From an uncultured Ruminococcus sp. (lineage in GTDB: Bacteria > Bacillota > Clostridia > Oscillospirales > Ruminococcaceae), in assembly GCA_945867875.1 (NCBI GenBank), contig CAMBJF010000127.1, positions 1 to 6,867 of the forward strand: 6,867 nucleotides of DNA. Direction: 5' to 3'. This document shows positions 4,701 through 6,867 of this stretch, one piece after another (the first letter of the stretch is position 1; each line of letters opens with the position of its first letter). The position numbers and the translations under genes were made by a program. The notes beneath the pieces are model-generated. The model did no database searches. It saw only the letters and a list, made by a program, of their open reading frames with translations, and was not told where the DNA came from.

Positions 4701-6554
4701 ATGAACATGAAAAAGACACTTGCTGGCGTAATGGCTGGCGCAATGGCCGTATCTGCAATGGCTACTGTTGTATCCGCTGATCAGGATGCAATCTCTCTTA
4801 CTTATGACCTTAAGACCTATGTAAAAGACAACAACAAGACCAAGGCTAAGGTAACAGTTGTAGCTAACTACGAGGGTTCGCTTGTTAAGGCTGATTCTAT
4901 GAAAAAGGGCTACATTACTTTCGGCGCTGATAACAGCTTCGTTAGAGGTGGAAAGGTCTACAACGACAAGGGCGTTGTAATCGGTGAAATGGCTCTTGAC
5001 ACAAATGACAAGACTAAGGCTGCTGGAACGGGTATGAAGGAATTTGAATTCACAGCTCGTCCCTACAAGGATGTTGTTAATAACCTCGAGGAAAAGTATC
5101 AGACATTCAAGGCTACTAGCTACGCTGATAACGTTGATGGTGCTATCTATGATAAGAAAAACCTTGAGAAGTCTTATTACAATATGCCCATCGCAACAGG
5201 CAAAGATGTAAATGGTGCGTTTGATCTCTCCAAATATGAGATGGCTTCACTGGGTTATTCTACAGAGGAAGCTGCTGCGGCTGTTGGCTTTAAGGGTGAG
5301 ATTGATTCTTACAAGAAAGCCGGCGAGGGCTTCGATAAGGGCGTGTATGCTGTAAGAGATGCTGTCGCTAAGATGACATACGAGATTCCTAACACTGTTT
5401 CCCTCAACAAGGCAAACGGCTGGGGCTGGGGCGGAACATGGGATAATGCTAACCAATATAACGAGTTCACCGAGGAACAGATGGAACTCTTCTTCAAGAA
5501 CTTCTTCGGTTCTTCCCTCTATGGCGATGTAACAATGTCCGCAGAGAACTTTGCAAAGGGCTTCTGGGATGCTAACAAGAGCAAGAAGGGCGTTATCTCT
5601 AACGATACAACACTTTTAAGCACGCCCACAACTGTTGCTGTTGGTGCCTTCACAGCAGGCGCTGCAGAAGAGGCAGTATGGCCTTTCAAGACAACTCTTA
5701 AGCCTGGTCTCAAAACTGATGCCATTAAGACTGGCTATGTTAAAGCTACCAACAACGATGAGAACAATGTACTCGCAGCTCTTTCTTCCAGAAAGGCTGG
5801 TGGCAACTACTACACTAAGCCTGTAGCAGTTATCAACGACGCTATTGCTAACCACGACAACGTTGTATTCACATTCACTTCCTACAATGGTTATGTTGGT
5901 ACTGCTAAGTCCCACATTGTTAACCAGTGGGTAAACGTTGACCAGGGTTATGACTACAAGACTTCCGATTACGATTGGCACAATCCTACATTCGGTCAGC
6001 ACCTCTACACTAACCTCGCTGATGCTTACTCTCTCTTTGATTCTAACGAGTATGATCAGTACGGTTCTTACAGCTCTGCTTGGGGCATCAACCTCTTCAC
6101 AGGTGCTGTAGTAGTAAACAGCGGTCTTACAATGCAGCTTTCTGATACCGATATATTCAACTGGGGCAACAACACACTCTCCTTCGATTGGTTCGATATC
6201 ACTGACGAGGGCAAGATCACTGATGCTAAGACATTCCTTACTTCTATGCTCCTCTACACACCTACTGACTGGTACTGGGATACTCTCACCGTTGTTGTTT
6301 CTGACGACGAGGATGAGGCTATCGACGCTGGTGAGGGTCTTGACGGTGAAGGCGATGTAATCGACGACGAAGAGCCCGCTGAGGACGTTGTTGAGGAAGA
6401 GCCCACTGAGGACGTTGTTGAAGAGCCCGCTGAGACTGATGCTGCTCCTGTTGAGACAGCTCCTTCCCCTGCAACTGGCAACGCTCCTGTAGCTCTCGCA
6501 GTTATCCCTGTAGCTCTTGCTGCAGCTGCTGTAGTAGCTAAGAAGAGAGGCTAA
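4701..6554 (+). CDS. Abundant secreted surface protein with C-terminal sorting-like signal
   Basis: No family is recognised for this 617-residue protein. Residues 1-26 form a signal peptide: Lys4-Lys5, an Ala/Val/Met core, and a Val-Ser-Ala cleavage site before Asp27. Residues 27 to about 534 are extracellular, rich in aromatic, Asn and Lys residues, with predicted beta-strand stretches; notable are the WGWGGTWDN block (241-249) and the region MQLSDTDIFNWGNNTLSFDWF (478-498) that looks like a beta-sandwich. An acidic stalk (535-580) with repeated EPAEDVVEE/EPTEDVVEE follows. The end has SPATG (589-593), a hydrophobic Ala/Val stretch (595-613) and KKRG, laid out like a sortase substrate, although LPxTG is replaced by SPATG. 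The ATG at 4701 follows AAGGAGG by eight bases. Codons are mostly GCT, AAC, GAC, GTT and CTT/CTC, unlike the upstream genes, which use more CCC, GCC and GAG. A structural coat, adhesin or fibre-binding protein is possible; none is shown. Confidence 0.88.
   Translation: MNMKKTLAGVMAGAMAVSAMATVVSADQDAISLTYDLKTYVKDNNKTKAKVTVVANYEGSLVKADSMKKGYITFGADNSFVRGGKVYNDKGVVIGEMALDTNDKTKAAGTGMKEFEFTARPYKDVVNNLEEKYQTFKATSYADNVDGAIYDKKNLEKSYYNMPIATGKDVNGAFDLSKYEMASLGYSTEEAAAAVGFKGEIDSYKKAGEGFDKGVYAVRDAVAKMTYEIPNTVSLNKANGWGWGGTWDNANQYNEFTEEQMELFFKNFFGSSLYGDVTMSAENFAKGFWDANKSKKGVISNDTTLLSTPTTVAVGAFTAGAAEEAVWPFKTTLKPGLKTDAIKTGYVKATNNDENNVLAALSSRKAGGNYYTKPVAVINDAIANHDNVVFTFTSYNGYVGTAKSHIVNQWVNVDQGYDYKTSDYDWHNPTFGQHLYTNLADAYSLFDSNEYDQYGSYSSAWGINLFTGAVVVNSGLTMQLSDTDIFNWGNNTLSFDWFDITDEGKITDAKTFLTSMLLYTPTDWYWDTLTVVVSDDEDEAIDAGEGLDGEGDVIDDEEPAEDVVEEEPTEDVVEEPAETDAAPVETAPSPATGNAPVALAVIPVALAAAAVVAKKRG
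6369..6434 (+). repeat. In-frame tandem repeat coding the acidic stalk
   Basis: Three tandem units lie at 6369-6395 (27 bp), 6396-6419 (24 bp) and 6420-6434 (15 bp, partial). The first two differ by one substitution (GCCCGCT versus GCCCACT) over their shared 24 bases, and the first has one extra codon. All are in frame and code for Glu-Glu-Pro-(Ala/Thr)-Glu-Asp-Val-Val. Near identity at the DNA level indicates recent duplication and scope for length change by slippage. Confidence 0.9.
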
Positions 6555-6600
6555 TCTCTTAACGAGATAAACCGAACTTCAGCGTAAGCTAAATAAGTTC
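6554..6600 (+). other. Two stem-loops in the 3' UTR
   Basis: Right after the stop codon, ATCTC (6554-6558) pairs with GAGAT (6564-6568) around TTAAC. Next, GAACTT (6574-6579) pairs with AAGTTC (6595-6600), with an inner AGC/GCT stem at 6581-6583 and 6588-6590. The second directly abuts the terminator stem. Neither has its own T run. They may block 3' exonucleases on a long-lived mRNA; that role is inferred. Confidence 0.5.
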
Positions 6601-6635
6601 AGCCGCCATCTGAGAAATCAGATGGCGGCTTTTTT
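6601..6635 (+). terminator. Strong intrinsic terminator
   Basis: AGCCGCCATCTGA (6601-6613) pairs perfectly with TCAGATGGCGGCT (6618-6630) around a GAAA tetraloop, followed by six T (6630-6635). A 13-bp stem with a GC-rich base and U tract is a textbook rho-independent terminator. It ends the surface-protein transcript 47 bp past the stop codon. Confidence 0.97.
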
Positions 6636-6661
6636 ATGCTATATGCCGAATTGACGAGATG

Positions 6662-6800
6662 TGTACTGTACCTGCTAAGGATATTTTTTATACAGATTGA
6701 ATAATTTTAAGTACAAATATATGAGCAAAAAAATATACTAAAAGTAAATTTCGCCAATAACTTAAACGTTTTATTGTACGAAATTACCAAAAATGTACAA
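6662..6800. repeat. Scattered TGTAC/GTACA motifs
   Basis: The half-palindrome TGTAC, or its complement GTACA, occurs at 6662-6666, 6667-6671 (a direct tandem), 6711-6715, 6775-6779 and 6794-6799. The last two form an inverted repeat TTGTAC (6774-6779) / GTACAA (6795-6800) with a 15-bp gap, about 32 bp before the promoter at 6832. They could be operator sites for the gene beyond the window. The surrounding DNA is AT-rich and the motif is short, so chance is a real alternative. Confidence 0.3.
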
Positions 6801-6831
6801 GCAAATTATATACAAAAATCTGCATAATGCC

Positions 6832-6860
6832 TTGACAAGACTTAGGCAAATTGTTATAAT
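6832..6860 (+). promoter_or_regulatory. Perfect consensus promoter pointing out of the window
   Basis: TTGACA (6832-6837) and TATAAT (6855-6860) are separated by exactly 17 bp, with the extended -10 TGT at 6852-6854. Every canonical position is matched. Transcription would start near 6867, the last base of the window, so the gene it serves, perhaps another highly expressed gene or a stable RNA, lies downstream and is not visible. Confidence 0.88.
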
Positions 6861-6867
6861 TATTATA

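Noticed and set aside
4513..4704. A 63-codon + strand open frame before the surface gene
   Set aside because: It runs through the promoter, leader hairpin and Shine-Dalgarno of the next gene, starts before the promoter without a ribosome binding site, and has a low-complexity Lys/Asn-rich product.
6369..6434. A CRISPR-like repeat array
   Set aside because: The units are tandem with no spacers, in frame within a protein-coding region, and there are no cas genes in the window.
6254..6481. A 75-codon Ser/Thr-rich - strand open frame
   Set aside because: Its composition is the mirror of the acidic GAG/GAC repeat of the stalk on the + strand. It has no independent support.

Overview
The window looks like one end of an assembled contig from a Gram-positive anaerobe of the class Clostridia. 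A Ruminococcus-like member of the Oscillospiraceae is my best guess. This rests on strong AGGAGG-type ribosome binding sites, AT-rich intergenic DNA around moderately GC-balanced genes, and a surface protein with an alanine-rich, SPATG-type C-terminal sorting signal. The taxon is inferred; there is no rRNA or marker gene to fix it. Bases 1-45 are not genomic: they match the Illumina Nextera read-1 adapter preceded by an i5 index, left untrimmed at the contig end.

Left part (46-4350): five genes on the + strand. fabD (malonyl-CoA:ACP transacylase, 260-1180) is followed after a 71-bp AT-rich gap by a compact cluster: aroE (shikimate dehydrogenase family, 1252-2091), a flavin reductase-like FMN-binding protein (2093-2668), tatD (metal-dependent DNase/hydrolase, 2665-3417, overlapping its neighbour by ATGA) and an unrecognised protein with a Cys-x3-Cys motif and an FKIEGR motif (3433-4350). 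The last four are 1 bp apart, overlapping, and 15 bp apart, so they are probably one transcript. The fabD/aroE gap holds a possible promoter (TTGGCT-18-TATAAT) and two AT-rich near-palindromes, so aroE may have its own start.

Middle (4351-4700): a 350-bp regulatory stretch without a convincing gene. It holds a candidate promoter (TTGAAA-17-TATAGT), a hairpin followed by five T, a very strong extended -10 promoter (TTGACA-17-TACAAT) and, at the predicted transcript start, an 11-bp hairpin.

Right part (4701-6867): a 617-residue secreted protein with a signal peptide, a long domain region I cannot assign, an acidic Glu/Pro repeat stalk and a C-terminal cell-wall sorting-like signal. The strong promoter, 5' hairpin, near-perfect Shine-Dalgarno, three stem-loops in the 3' UTR and codon choice all point to a very abundant surface protein. 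After its terminator come 232 bp of AT-rich DNA with several TGTAC motifs, ending in a perfect consensus promoter (TTGACA-17-TATAAT with extended -10) that must drive a gene outside the window.

Most of the window is housekeeping. The parts that deserve attention are the surface protein and its expression control, the aroE cofactor loop, the unassigned Cys-motif protein, and the adapter artefact.
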